From RYN-133 sp963754285 (GTDB taxonomy: Bacteria > Actinomycetota > Actinomycetes > Mycobacteriales > Jatrophihabitantaceae), in assembly GCA_963754285.1 (NCBI GenBank), contig CAVWFN010000012.1:1-47542 (forward strand): a DNA stretch of 47,542 nucleotides, written 5' to 3'. Below are positions 32,638-41,705 of this stretch, piece by piece; the first letter of the stretch is position 1; the number at the start of each line of letters is the position of its first letter. The translations under genes and the position numbers were made by a program. The notes under the pieces were generated by a model. The model did not search any database, had not been told where the DNA came from, and saw only the letters and a program-made list of their open reading frames with translations.

Positions 32638-32961
32638 ATGGCCGTCTCATCGACGACGGCACACGATCCCGCTCCGTCAGGGCTCTCCCCGTCTCAGGGA
32701 CCAGGCCCGATGCGGACGTGCATCGGGTGCCGGGTGCGTGCGCCGGCCACCGAGTTGCTCCGCGTAGTCGCGGCCGGGGACGCCATGGCGGTACCCGACC
32801 CGCGGCGTCGAGCACCCGGCCGGGGAGCCTGGATCCACCCCGTCCCGGAGTGCGTCGATCTCGCCGAGCGGCGCCGGGCGTTCGGCCGGGCCCTGCGGGC
32901 CGCAGGTTCGCTCGATCCGGCACCGGTGCGTGAGTACGTTGGAAGTCTCGACCCGAGGTAA
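32638..32961 (+). CDS. ylxR: YlxR family (DUF448) RNA-binding protein
   Basis: The 107-residue product contains MRTCIGCRVRAPATELLRVV, DPRRRAPGRGAWIHPVPECV and AERRRAFGRALR, the DUF448/YlxR fold linked to nucleic-acid and nucleoid functions. It always sits between nusA and infB, as here. ATG 32638 has GAGGGGT 10 bases upstream; ATG 32710, directly before RTCIGC, would give 83 residues and is the other candidate. TAGACT 5 bases before 32638, overlapping the nusA stop, resembles a -10 element but is likely secondary. Confidence 0.87.
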   Translation: MAVSSTTAHDPAPSGLSPSQGPGPMRTCIGCRVRAPATELLRVVAAGDAMAVPDPRRRAPGRGAWIHPVPECVDLAERRRAFGRALRAAGSLDPAPVREYVGSLDPR

Positions 32962-33045
32962 ACCGACCCGCGGCAATACCGCAGGAGTGATCAGAGCGAT
33001 GAGCGTGCGATGAAGCGCCAGCGATGAGTACGTCCACCATCTAGC

Positions 33046-33071
33046 GGGCCGTGCGGGAAGCCGCCCGGCCC
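33046..33071 (+). promoter_or_regulatory. Stable stem-loop in the infB leader
   Basis: GGGCCG (33046-33051) pairs with CGGCCC (33066-33071) and, inside, GCGG pairs with CCGC around a GAAG tetraloop, with one mismatch between the two helices. It is followed by TTTCAAAGGAG, so the stem ends 6 bases before the infB ribosome binding site. It could be an attenuator, a processing site or a structure that tunes infB translation. The T-run is only three bases long. Confidence 0.55.
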
Positions 33072-33086
33072 TTTCAAAGGAGTCAC

Positions 33087-35928
33087 GTGGCAGGCAAGGC
33101 CCGCGTATCCGCGCTCGCCAAAGAGCTCGGAGTCACCAGCAAGGAAGTACTCGCCAAACTGCAGGAAATGGGCGAGTACGTGAAGTCAGCGTCCTCGACC
33201 GTCGAGGCACCCGTCGAGCGTCAGGTGCGCGAGGCGTTCCCCGCTCCTGCTCCCAAACCCGCCAAGAAGGCGCCCGCGAAGAAGGCTGCCGCGACCCGCG
33301 CGCCGGCCGCCGAGGCGCCCGCCGCACCGCCGGCAACGGCGCCCGCAGCTGCACCCGCGGCGGCACCGGCGCCGGCCGAGGTCGCACCGGCGGCGCCCGA
33401 GACGCCTGAGCCCGCCGCTGCATCGGCACCTGCGGCGTCGGCTGCTCCGGCAGCCCCCGCGGCGCCCCCGGCAAGCGCGCCCGGCACGCCCGGCGCACCT
33501 GCCTCCCCGGCCGCTCCGGGCCAGCCCGGCCCGCGGCCCGGCCCGCGCATCGCGAACAACCCCTTCGGTGTCGGCGGCAGCACCCCCGCCGCGCGTCCGG
33601 CGGCCCCGCGTACCGGTCAGCCGGGCACGCCCGGCCAGCCGCCGCGGCCCGGCGGCCGTCCCGGCGGCAGCGCCGGTCCTGGCGGTCCCCGGCCCAACCC
33701 GGGCATGATGCCGCCGCGCCCGAACCCGGGCATGATGCCGGGTCGCACCCGTCCCGGCGGTGCCGGCGGCGGCCGTGGCGGTCCCGGCGGCGGTCCCGGC
33801 GGCGGCGGTCCCGGTGGACGTGCCGGTGCTCCCGGCCGCGGTGGCGGCGGTGGCGGTGGCGGCGGCGGTTACCGCAGCGGCGGTCCCGGTGGCGGCGCTC
33901 CCGGGTGGAGCGCCCGGCGGTCCGTACCGTGGCGGCCCCGGCGGCGGTCGCGGTGGTGGCCGTGGTGGCCGCGGAGCCAGCACTGCCGGTGCCTTCGGTC
34001 GCCGTGGCGGCGGCCCGACGCGCGGACGCAAGAGCAAGAAGCAGCGCAGGGCAGAGTTCGACAACATGTCCGCGCCGTCGATCGGCGGCGTGCAGGTCCC
34101 GCGCGGCAACGGCGACGTCGTTCGCCTGCCTCGTGGCGCCTCGCTGTCCGACTTCGCGGACAAGATCAACGCGAACCCGGCCTCGCTCGTCCAGGTGATG
34201 TTCCACCTCGGCGAGATGGTGACGGCGACCGAATCGGTCAACGAGGACACCCTGCAGCTGCTCGGTGCCGAGTTGAACTACACGGTGCAGGTCGTCAGCC
34301 CCGAGGACGAGGACCGCGAGCTGCTCGAGTCCTTCGACCTCAGCTTCGGCGAGGACGAGGGTGAGGACGAGAACCTCGAGGCGCGTCCGCCGGTCGTGAC
34401 CGTCATGGGTCACGTCGACCACGGTAAGACGCGACTGCTGGACGCGATCCGCAAGACCAACGTCATGGGCGACGAGGCCGGCGGCATCACCCAGCACATC
34501 GGTGCCTACCAGGTGCACGTCGAGCACGACGCCGGAGACGGTGTCCAGGACCGCGCGATCACGTTCATCGACACCCCGGGTCACGAGGCGTTCACCGCCA
34601 TGCGTGCCCGTGGTGCGGCGACCACCGACATCGTGGTGCTCGTCGTCGCGGCCGACGACGGCGTCATGCCGCAGACCGTCGAGGCGCTCAACCACGCCCA
34701 GGCGGCCGACGTCCCGATCGTGGTCGCGGTCAACAAGATCGACAAGGAAGACGCCAACCCGAGCAAGGTGCGTCAGCAGCTCACCGAGTACGGCCTGGTG
34801 GCAGAGGAGTACGGCGGCGACACGCTGTTCGTCGACGTCTCGGCGCGGTCGAACCTGCACATCGACGACCTGCTCGAAGGCATTCTGCTCACCGCCGACG
34901 CCGCGCTCGACCTGCGGGCCAACCCCGAGCAGGACGCGCAGGGCATCGTCATCGAGGCCCGGCTCGACCGCGGTCGCGGTCCGGTGGCCACGCTGCTCGT
35001 GCAGCGCGGCACGTTGCACGTCGGCGACTCGGTCGTCGCAGGCGACGCGTTCGGACGCGTCCGCGCGATGCTCGACGAGAACGGCGACACCGTCGACGTG
35101 GCCGACCCGTCGCGTCCGGTGCAGGTGCTGGGTCTGACCTCGGTGCCCGGTGCCGGCGACTCGTTCCTCGTCGTCGACGAGGACCGCATCGCCCGCCAGA
35201 TCGCCGACCGGCGCTCGGCTCGCGAGCGCAACGCGCAACTGGCGTCGTCGCGGCGTCGCGTGTCGCTCGACGACCTCGACAAGGCGCTGGCTGCCGGTGA
35301 GGTCGAGCAACTCAACCTCATCATCAAGGGCGACGTGTCCGGTTCGGTGGAGGCGCTCGAGGATGCCTTGGTCAACATCGACCTCGGCGAGGCCAAGGAC
35401 GAGGTGTCGTTGCGGGTCATCGGCCGCGGTGTCGGTGCGATCACCGAGAACGACGTCAACCTGGCGATCGCCTCGGACGCCGTCGTGATCGGGTTCAACG
35501 TCCGTCCCGAAGGCAAGGCCCGCGAGGCGGCCGAACGCGAGGGCGTCGACATCCGCTACTACACGGTCATCTACCAGGCCATCGACGAGATCGAGGCTGC
35601 GCTCAAGGGCATGCTCAAGCCCGAGTTCGAAGAGGTGCAGCTCGGTACCGCGGAGGTCCGCGAGGTGTTCCGTGTGCCGCGCATCGGCAACGTCGCGGGT
35701 TCGCTCGTCCGCTCCGGCACGATCCGGCGCAACAGCAAGGCGCGCCTGGTCCGCGACGGTGTGGTCGTGGCCGACAACCTGACAGTCGACTCGCTGAAGC
35801 GGTTCAAGGACGACGCGACCGAGGTCCGCGACGGGTTCGAGTGCGGTATCGGGCTCGGCTCGTTCAACGACATCAAGATCGATGACGTGATCGAGACCTT
35901 CGAGCTGCGCGAGAAGCCGCGCGTCTGA
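33087..35928 (+). CDS. infB: Translation initiation factor IF-2, reading frame interrupted by one base
   Basis: IF-2 is the GTPase that places initiator tRNA on the ribosome. The GTG at 33087 follows AAAGGAG and gives AGKARVSALAKELGVTSKEV, the IF2N domain, then an Ala/Pro-rich and Gly/Arg-rich linker. At 33900-33905 (CCCGGG) the frame breaks. The next frame carries on with PGGAPGGPYRGGPGGG, the second IF2N-like segment and the G domain (VTVMGHVDHGKTRLLDAI, FIDTPGHEAFTAMRARGA, AVNKIDKEDA) to REKPRV. Removing one C or G at the CCCGGG restores one frame of 946 codons. As infB is essential, an error in the sequence is the likeliest cause. Confidence 0.93.
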
Positions 35929-35944
35929 CCCACCGCCCGTCCCC

Positions 35945-36012
35945 GTGAGTGGTCAGTTTCGCGCTCAGTGGTCAGTTATAACTGACCACTGACGCTGAAA
36001 CTGACCACTCAC
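35945..36012. repeat. Nested palindromic element, type GAGTGGTCAGTT (copy 2)
   Basis: Four half-sites share a centre at 35978/35979. The outer arms GTGAGTGGTCAGTTTC (35945-35960) and GAAACTGACCACTCAC (35997-36012) are perfectly complementary over 16 bases. The inner arms TCAGTGGTCAGTTA and TAACTGACCACTGA match over 14 bases without a loop. Only the 4-base spacers between the arms do not pair. It has the same architecture and AGTGGTCA core as the element at 2531-2596. It sits between infB and rbfA, 16 bases after the infB stop and 24 before the rbfA start. Confidence 0.88.
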
Positions 36013-36036
36013 CGCAGCGCAACAGAGGAGTTCGTC

Positions 36037-36480
36037 ATGGTCGATGCCGGCCGCGCCCGCCGCCTGGCCGGGCGGATCAAGCAGATCGTGGCCACCCACC
36101 TCGAAACCCACGTCAAGGACCCGCGCCTGGGCATGGTCACGATCACCGACGTCCGCGTCACGGGCGATCTGCACGACGCGACGATCTTCTACACCGTCTT
36201 CGGCGACGCCGAGGCGGTCGCGGACACCGCTGCCGCGATCGAGTCGGCCAAGGGCGTGCTGCGCTCGGAGGTCGGACGCCAGACCGGCGTCAGGTTCACG
36301 CCGACCCTGACCTTCGTGCTCGACTCGCTGGCCGACGACGCACGCCACATCGAAGAACTGCTCGCCGTCGCAGCCAAGGCCGATGCCGAGGTCGAGGCGG
36401 TACGCCAGGGCAAGGCGCCGGCCGGCGAAGCCGATCCGTATCGCAAGCCGCGCGTCGACGACGAAGACATCGACGGCTGA
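36037..36480 (+). CDS. rbfA: 30S ribosome-binding factor RbfA
   Basis: The 147-residue protein supports 16S rRNA 5'-end maturation and cold adaptation. It has RARRLAGRIKQIVATHLETH, VKDPRLGMVTITDVRVTGDL, HDATIFYTVFGD and GRQTGVRFTPTLTFVLDSLA, the RbfA KH-like fold, plus an actinobacterial acidic C-terminal tail. AGAGGAG at 36023-36029 supports the ATG. Its usual neighbour infB is separated from it by the nested palindrome, which may alter transcript continuity. Confidence 0.94.
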   Translation: MVDAGRARRLAGRIKQIVATHLETHVKDPRLGMVTITDVRVTGDLHDATIFYTVFGDAEAVADTAAAIESAKGVLRSEVGRQTGVRFTPTLTFVLDSLADDARHIEELLAVAAKADAEVEAVRQGKAPAGEADPYRKPRVDDEDIDG

Positions 36481-36493
36481 GCGACGCCCCGTC

Positions 36494-37618
36494 GTGAGCG
36501 ACGAGCCAGAGCCGCCGCATCCACGGCCAGGTCCAGGGCCAGCGCCACGGCCACGGCCTGGTCCGCGGGCGGCCGCTCGCGAGGCACGCACCTCGCGCGC
36601 CGCGACCGTTGCCACGGTCGCGATCGTCATCGTCGGCGTGCTCGCCGCCGCACTGCTGATCGCGCTCGACCGCGCGCACAACGACAATGCCGGCCCGGGC
36701 TCGCCGTCGATCGCGGCGGCGCCGAGCTTCGGTGCTTCGCTACCGATCAGCTCACCCCCGCCGTCGACGGCGAGCGGGTCTACGGCGTCACCCGCGCACG
36801 CCGGCGACGCCGAATTCGCCGACGCCGGCGCGACATCCGCGCTGCTGAGCGCAGCCACCGACGCCATCCAGACCGTCGACAGCTACGACTACCGCACGCT
36901 CGACAAGAATCGAGCCGCGGGCGACGCGGTGATCACCGGTGCGTTCGGCTCGCGCTACGACGCCGCGCTGCGCGCACTCAGCGCGTCGGCGCGCAAGGCG
37001 AAGACCGTGCAGCAGGCGGTCGTGCAGAAGATCGCGGTCACCGCACTGTCCGGTGACACCGCCGGCGTGCTCGCGTTCGGTCGGCTCGACATCACGAACA
37101 GCGCGAACCCGGGTGGGACGAGCCAGCCGCTCGACGCCGGCATCACGCTGAAACGCGTCGGCACCGCGTGGAAGATCAGCGACACGACCGACCTCGTCAA
37201 CCAGGGCACGTTCGTGGCCGCGCCGCCGGGTAACGCGGCCCTGCTGGCCGCCGTCACCGCCGGCGCGCACGAGGTGGTCAACCTGCTGTCTTATGCGCGC
37301 GCGACCTTCGACGCCGACTTCGCCCGAGCCATCGACGGCCTCACCGGCCCGCTGCGCACACAGCAGCAACAGCGCCGTGCCGATCTCGAGCAGACGATGA
37401 ACCAGACCCAGACCGACTACGCCGGTGAGGTGCGCTCGGTCGGCGTCGAGAGTGCGTCCGGCTCGTCGGTCCTGCTGCTCGTCTGCGCAACCGGGTACTC
37501 CGTCCGGGTGGGGGCCGGCAATCCGATGTCGGGCACGGAGCGTTTCGAGGTCGGCGTCCAGTACGTCAACGGACGGTGGTTGGTCAGCGAGTACCTCGCG
37601 CTGCCGACGACGGCGTGA
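36494..37618 (+). CDS. Mce-associated-like membrane protein with two similar domains
   Basis: From GTG 36494 the 374-residue protein has a cytoplasmic Pro/Arg-rich tail (EPPHPRPGPGPAPRPRPGPR), a single membrane helix (about 42-62, VAIVIVGVLAAALLIAL), a Ser/Pro/Ala-rich linker and then two related outside domains. Domain 1 (about 115-245) contains DAIQTVDSYDYRTLDKNRAA and domain 2 (about 255-370) AHEVVNLLSYARATFDADFA. The pattern VVxLLSYxxxTxDxD followed by a small beta sheet is that of Mce-associated (SnoaL/NTF2-like) proteins, normally with one copy. No mce genes are nearby. In mycobacteria the nrnA gene stands in this place. The function is unknown. Confidence 0.6.
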   Translation: MSDEPEPPHPRPGPGPAPRPRPGPRAAAREARTSRAATVATVAIVIVGVLAAALLIALDRAHNDNAGPGSPSIAAAPSFGASLPISSPPPSTASGSTASPAHAGDAEFADAGATSALLSAATDAIQTVDSYDYRTLDKNRAAGDAVITGAFGSRYDAALRALSASARKAKTVQQAVVQKIAVTALSGDTAGVLAFGRLDITNSANPGGTSQPLDAGITLKRVGTAWKISDTTDLVNQGTFVAAPPGNAALLAAVTAGAHEVVNLLSYARATFDADFARAIDGLTGPLRTQQQQRRADLEQTMNQTQTDYAGEVRSVGVESASGSSVLLLVCATGYSVRVGAGNPMSGTERFEVGVQYVNGRWLVSEYLALPTTA

Positions 37619-38940
37619 GCGACACGGCCGCCGAATCCGGCGGGCAATTGACGCGACGGCTCCTGGCGCTGTCGGCGTCGGCCGTGGTGGTGCTCGCCGC
37701 GGAACCGCTCTACCTGCTTGTCGACACCGCAGTGATCGGCCACCTCGGCTCGGTCGCCCTCGGCGGGCTCGGTATCGCCGCCGCCTTGATGGCGCTGCTG
37801 ACCGTCGTCGGCACCTTCGTCGAGTACGGCACGACCTCGCGAGCCGCGCGCTGGTACGGCGCCGGACGTGAGGCGGACGCGATCAACGAGGGCGTGCAGG
37901 CGTCCTGGCTCGCCGTCGGCATCGGGATCGTGATCGTCGCGCTGGGCGAGCTGTTCGCGGCGCCGCTCACCGCGTTACTCGCCGGCGGCACCGGTGCCAC
38001 GCAGCATGCCGCCGAGTCGTGGTTCCGCATCGGCGTCATCGGGCTGCCGGGCGTGCTGCTCGTCCTGGCCGGAAACGGCTGGATGCGAGGGGTGCAGCGC
38101 ACGCGCGAACCGGTGGTGATCGTCGTGGCCGCGAACGCGGTCTCGGCCGTGCTCTGCCCGGTACTCGTGTACCCGTTCGGCCTCGGCCTGCAGGGCTCGG
38201 CGATAGCGAACCTGATCGCGCAGGCCATCGGCGCCACGCTGTTCCTGCGCGCGCTACGACGAGCTACGGATGGCAGCGTCCGTCCGCACGCGACGGTGAT
38301 GCGAGCGCAGCTCGTCGTCGGCCGCGACCTGATCGTGCGCGCGGGCGCGTTCCAGGTCGCCTTCCTCACCGCGGCGGGCGTGGCTTCGCGATTCGGGTCG
38401 GCCGAGATCGGTGCGCACCAGATCGGCCTGCAGCTGTGGGAGTTCACCGCGCTGCTGCTCGACTCGTTCGCGATCGCCGCGCAGTCGCTGGTCGGCGCTG
38501 CGCTCGGCGGATCGGACGCCGCCGCCGCGCGGGCCATGGCCTGGCAGGTGTCGCGCTGGGGCCTCTATGCCGGAATCGGGTTCGCGGCAGTGTTCGGCGC
38601 CGGCTGGCTGCTGATCCCCGAGGCGTTCAGCTCGTCCGCCGACGTGCAGCATCAGGCGCATCTGCTGTGGCCGTGGTTCGTGGGCATGCTGCCCGCCGCT
38701 GGTGTCGTCTTCGCCCTGGACGGCGTGCTGATCGGCGCGGGCGACGTCGCGTTCCTGCGCAACATCACGATCGTCGCCGGCGTGTTCGCCTTCGCCCCGC
38801 TGAACCTCGCCGCGCTGCACTGGCACTGGGGAATCGGGGGAGTGTGGGCGGGGTTGACCGCGTTCATCCTCGTCCGGCTGATCGGCATGCTGTGGCGTGC
38901 ACGCGGTGACCGCTGGATCGTTCTCGGCACCGGCGGCTGA
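37615..38940 (+). CDS. dinF: MATE-family efflux transporter (DinF type)
   Basis: The 441-residue membrane protein begins at GTG 37615, overlapping the upstream stop as GTGA. Twelve hydrophobic segments in two similar halves are seen, with LLALSASAVVVLAAEPLYLL, VDTAVIGHLGSVALGGLGIA and GAFQVAFLTAAGVASRFGSA. This is the DinF subgroup of MATE exporters, driven by H+ or Na+ and moving organic cations or other toxic compounds. dinF near rbfA and truB is also known from mycobacteria. The gene converges with the sedolisin gene, with 27 bases between. Confidence 0.9.
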   Translation: MSDTAAESGGQLTRRLLALSASAVVVLAAEPLYLLVDTAVIGHLGSVALGGLGIAAALMALLTVVGTFVEYGTTSRAARWYGAGREADAINEGVQASWLAVGIGIVIVALGELFAAPLTALLAGGTGATQHAAESWFRIGVIGLPGVLLVLAGNGWMRGVQRTREPVVIVVAANAVSAVLCPVLVYPFGLGLQGSAIANLIAQAIGATLFLRALRRATDGSVRPHATVMRAQLVVGRDLIVRAGAFQVAFLTAAGVASRFGSAEIGAHQIGLQLWEFTALLLDSFAIAAQSLVGAALGGSDAAAARAMAWQVSRWGLYAGIGFAAVFGAGWLLIPEAFSSSADVQHQAHLLWPWFVGMLPAAGVVFALDGVLIGAGDVAFLRNITIVAGVFAFAPLNLAALHWHWGIGGVWAGLTAFILVRLIGMLWRARGDRWIVLGTGG

Positions 38941-38967
38941 GAGTGCCGCCGCCGGTGCCGCACCAAG

Positions 38968-40710
38968 TCACTGCACGGTCGAGAGCTGCTTCGACAGCGT
39001 CGCCGTCTGGAACGTGCCGATCCCGGTGGTGTAGTCGTAGCCGGGCTTCGCTGTGAACAGCCCGTTGCTGCCGAGCGTCACGTCGTTGAAGCCGGGGACG
39101 GGCTGCGGGTTCGCGTTGGGCACGTACGTCGGGGTCAACCCGTCGACCACGGTGGCCGGATTGACCTTGTCGTAGAGCCGGTAGAAGTCGTACGACGCGA
39201 GGCCCAGCTTGTTGGCGTGGACGCCCTGCATCCGCGCGAACAGGCCCATGACCAGCGGGCTGGACACGCTCGTCCCGCCGATCTGCGACGGCGTCGTGCT
39301 GCCGGTGTAGATCAACACGCCGGTGTTCGGATCGGCGTCGGCAGACACGTCCGGCAGACCGCGTCCGCCGAAGTTGTTGTACTCCCACGCCTGCCCGGCC
39401 GGGTTGGCCTGCAGCGTCCACGACGGCGCGGCCTCGAAGGCGGACACACCGCCACCGCCGCCGACCCACGCAACCTCGCTGGTCACGTTTCCGTCGGTGT
39501 CGGCGAGCAGCGTCGTGCCGCCGACACCGGTCACGTACTCACCGGAAGCCGGCCAGCTGTCGCCCGGGCCACCGCCGGGCACGCCGGTCGACGCACCCTC
39601 GGGGCAGAACGAACCGTTGTCACCGGTCGAGGCGAACATGCTCTGGCCCTGCAGGGCACCTTCTGCCAAGGAGTTGTCGGACGCGATCATGGCGCCGTCG
39701 ACGAAGGCCAACGCATCGCACTCGCCGAGCGAGGCCGACAGTGTCAGCGCACGCTTCTGCGCGACGAACATGTTGATCGCGTGCGTCACCTCGGAGTCGG
39801 TGAACGTGCCGACGTCGTAGATGTAGAGCTGCTTGACCGCCTGCGCCTCCATGGTCGACATCTGCACGTCGAGGTCCCACTCGGCATTTCCGGTCAGCGG
39901 GTTGTTGTCGATGACGGCACCCTTCGGCGCGCCGTACACCACCGACACCGGCACCGCCGGGAAGTGCTGCACCTGCTCGGCGTAGCGCAGGTTCTTGATC
40001 GTGCTCGTCATGTCACCGCTCGTGACGACTGCGACGGAGGTGTTCTTGGCTGCCGGGAGGGTGGCGGCCTGGTAGACCTTCGCGATCTGCGCCGGCGTGA
40101 AGCCCGACAGGTTCGGCGATCCGGCGGCCTGGGTGTGCATGACGTGCGGCAGATTCAGCCGGACGTCGGACAGCCCGAGCACGGACGCCACCTTGCCCGA
40201 CAGCGCAGCCGGCACTCGCGCCGGCGCGGTGTTGGCGTACACGCGTTGCCCGCCGACCCGGAACAGACCGATGGACGTGTCGAAGGCCCGCTGGACCTGT
40301 GCCACCGACCCGGTCGCATCGATCAGCAGCCGGTTCGGCGCCACCTGGATTCCGGTGAGCCCGCGCGAGGTGAGGTAGCGGGTGACCGCGCTGACGGTGG
40401 CCGAGGTCGGCCCGAAGCTCGTGCGAACCTGGGCGGGGGACAGGAAGTGCTGGTACTGCGCCGAACCGGGCGTGAGCTGGGCGGTGAGCAGGCGCTGCAT
40501 CGCGGCCTGGTTGCGGAGCGGCAGCGCGACGCTGATGTGCAGTTGCTGGGCTGCCGGCGCGGCGCCGAGCGCGGTGCCGCGGATGTGCAGAGCGCCGGTG
40601 TGCGTCGTGGTCCAGGTCGGGGCGGACGCGGCCGCAGCGGGGACGGACAGTGCGAGCGAGCCCAGGGTGAGGCACGCGGCGGCGGCGGTGAGCCGTCGGA
40701 TGGCAGGCAT
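38968..40710 (-). CDS. Secreted pro-sedolisin (kumamolisin-like S53 peptidase)
   Basis: The 580-residue protein has a Sec signal peptide (MPAIRRLTAAAACLTLGSLA, cleavage near AAA-SA). Next comes a pro-kumamolisin activation domain (about 35-185; ISVALPLRNQAAMQRLLTAQ, SPGSAQ-like YQHFLSPAQVRTSFG) and an S53 catalytic domain. The catalytic triad is Glu277 and Asp281 (NAEWDLDVQ) with Ser481 (IGGTSVSSPLV), and the oxyanion Asp364 lies in STGDNGSFC. The C-terminal GYDYTTGIGT belongs to the calcium site. Sedolisins are acid-active secreted endopeptidases that remove their own propeptide. It is alone on the minus strand inside the translation-gene region, with AAAGG upstream of its ATG. Confidence 0.93.
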   Translation of the reverse strand: MPAIRRLTAAAACLTLGSLALSVPAAAASAPTWTTTHTGALHIRGTALGAAPAAQQLHISVALPLRNQAAMQRLLTAQLTPGSAQYQHFLSPAQVRTSFGPTSATVSAVTRYLTSRGLTGIQVAPNRLLIDATGSVAQVQRAFDTSIGLFRVGGQRVYANTAPARVPAALSGKVASVLGLSDVRLNLPHVMHTQAAGSPNLSGFTPAQIAKVYQAATLPAAKNTSVAVVTSGDMTSTIKNLRYAEQVQHFPAVPVSVVYGAPKGAVIDNNPLTGNAEWDLDVQMSTMEAQAVKQLYIYDVGTFTDSEVTHAINMFVAQKRALTLSASLGECDALAFVDGAMIASDNSLAEGALQGQSMFASTGDNGSFCPEGASTGVPGGGPGDSWPASGEYVTGVGGTTLLADTDGNVTSEVAWVGGGGGVSAFEAAPSWTLQANPAGQAWEYNNFGGRGLPDVSADADPNTGVLIYTGSTTPSQIGGTSVSSPLVMGLFARMQGVHANKLGLASYDFYRLYDKVNPATVVDGLTPTYVPNANPQPVPGFNDVTLGSNGLFTAKPGYDYTTGIGTFQTATLSKQLSTVQ

Positions 40711-40805
40711 GGATGGTGCCTTTCGGTCGGTGCGGGATGTGCTGCGTCCAACGACGTACGGAGACGCCGAGTTACGGCCCGTCCGAGAGGGCGACCGTCG
40801 CCAAC

Positions 40806-40811
40806 TACGGT
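40806..40811 (+). promoter_or_regulatory. Predicted -10 element (TACGGT) of truB
   Basis: TACGGT ends 6 bases before the truB GTG at 40818. It lies in the 107-base divergent region between truB and the sedolisin gene and indicates a leaderless truB message. Confidence 0.42.
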
Positions 40812-40817
40812 CGGGGG

Positions 40818-41696
40818 GTGAGTGACGGGCTGGTGATTGTGGACAAACCAGGCGATATGACGTCGCACGATGTCGTCGCCCGGCTGCGTCGCCTGGCCAG
40901 GACGCGCAAGGTCGGCCACGCCGGCACCCTCGACCCGATGGCGACCGGAGTGCTGGTGCTCGGAGTCGGCAAGGCGACCCGCCTGCTGACCCACCTCGTG
41001 CTTGCCGACAAGGCGTACAGCGCGACGATCCGGCTCGGCCAGTCGACGGTGACCGACGATGCCGAGGGCGAGGTCGTGTCGAACGCGTCCGCGGCAGCGG
41101 TCACCGAGGACCAGGTACGCACGACGATGACGCGGTACACCGGGGACATCGACCAGGTACCGAGCGCCGTCTCGGCGATCAAGGTCGACGGGCAGCGCGC
41201 CTACCGCCGGGTGCGCGACGGCGAGCAGGTCACGCTCGCCGCCCGCCCGGTTCGCGTCGCCCGTTTCGAGCTGCTCGCGGCCCGTCGCGACGGCGACCTG
41301 CTCGACGTGGACGTGGTCGTCGAGTGCTCGTCCGGGACGTACGTACGGGCGCTCGCGCGCGACCTCGGTGCCGCGCTCGGGACGGGTGGACACCTGACCG
41401 CGCTGCGCCGTACCCGGGTCGGGCCGTTCGACCTCGACCAGGCGCGGACCCTCGACGAGCTCGCCGCCCTCGACGACCCGGTCACGCTCCCTCTCGCTGA
41501 CGCGGTCCGCGCCGCAATGCCGGTGCGCACCGTCGACGATGACGAGGTCCGTGCGCTCTCGTACGGCAAGGCGCTGGCGGCGAGCGGCATCGACGTCGTG
41601 CACGGCGCCCTCGGCGTCGACGGCACAGCGGTCGCGCTGCTGCGTGACGACGGCGACGAAGCCCGTCCGGTGATCGTTTTCGCCCCCGCCGGGTAG
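40818..41696 (+). CDS. truB: tRNA pseudouridine(55) synthase TruB
   Basis: The 292-residue protein makes pseudouridine 55 in the T-loop of tRNAs. It has LVIVDKPGDMTSHDVVARLR, the catalytic GHAGTLDPMATGVLVLG (Asp39), KAYSATIRLGQSTVTDDAEG and CSSGTYVRALARDLGAALG, then a C-terminal PUA-like part. The GTG at 40818 gives the usual N-terminus; the upstream extension in the same frame has no family likeness. In E. coli truB lies in the rbfA-truB-rpsO-pnp order, and the same link is kept here, with inserted genes. Confidence 0.95.
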   Translation: MSDGLVIVDKPGDMTSHDVVARLRRLARTRKVGHAGTLDPMATGVLVLGVGKATRLLTHLVLADKAYSATIRLGQSTVTDDAEGEVVSNASAAAVTEDQVRTTMTRYTGDIDQVPSAVSAIKVDGQRAYRRVRDGEQVTLAARPVRVARFELLAARRDGDLLDVDVVVECSSGTYVRALARDLGAALGTGGHLTALRRTRVGPFDLDQARTLDELAALDDPVTLPLADAVRAAMPVRTVDDDEVRALSYGKALAASGIDVVHGALGVDGTAVALLRDDGDEARPVIVFAPAG

Positions 41697-41705
41697 GTAA
41701 AAGGG

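Noticed and set aside
33051..33086. Upstream GTG as infB start
   Set aside because: It lies inside the hairpin and gives residues without family similarity, while GTG 33087 has a good ribosome binding site and the normal N-terminus.
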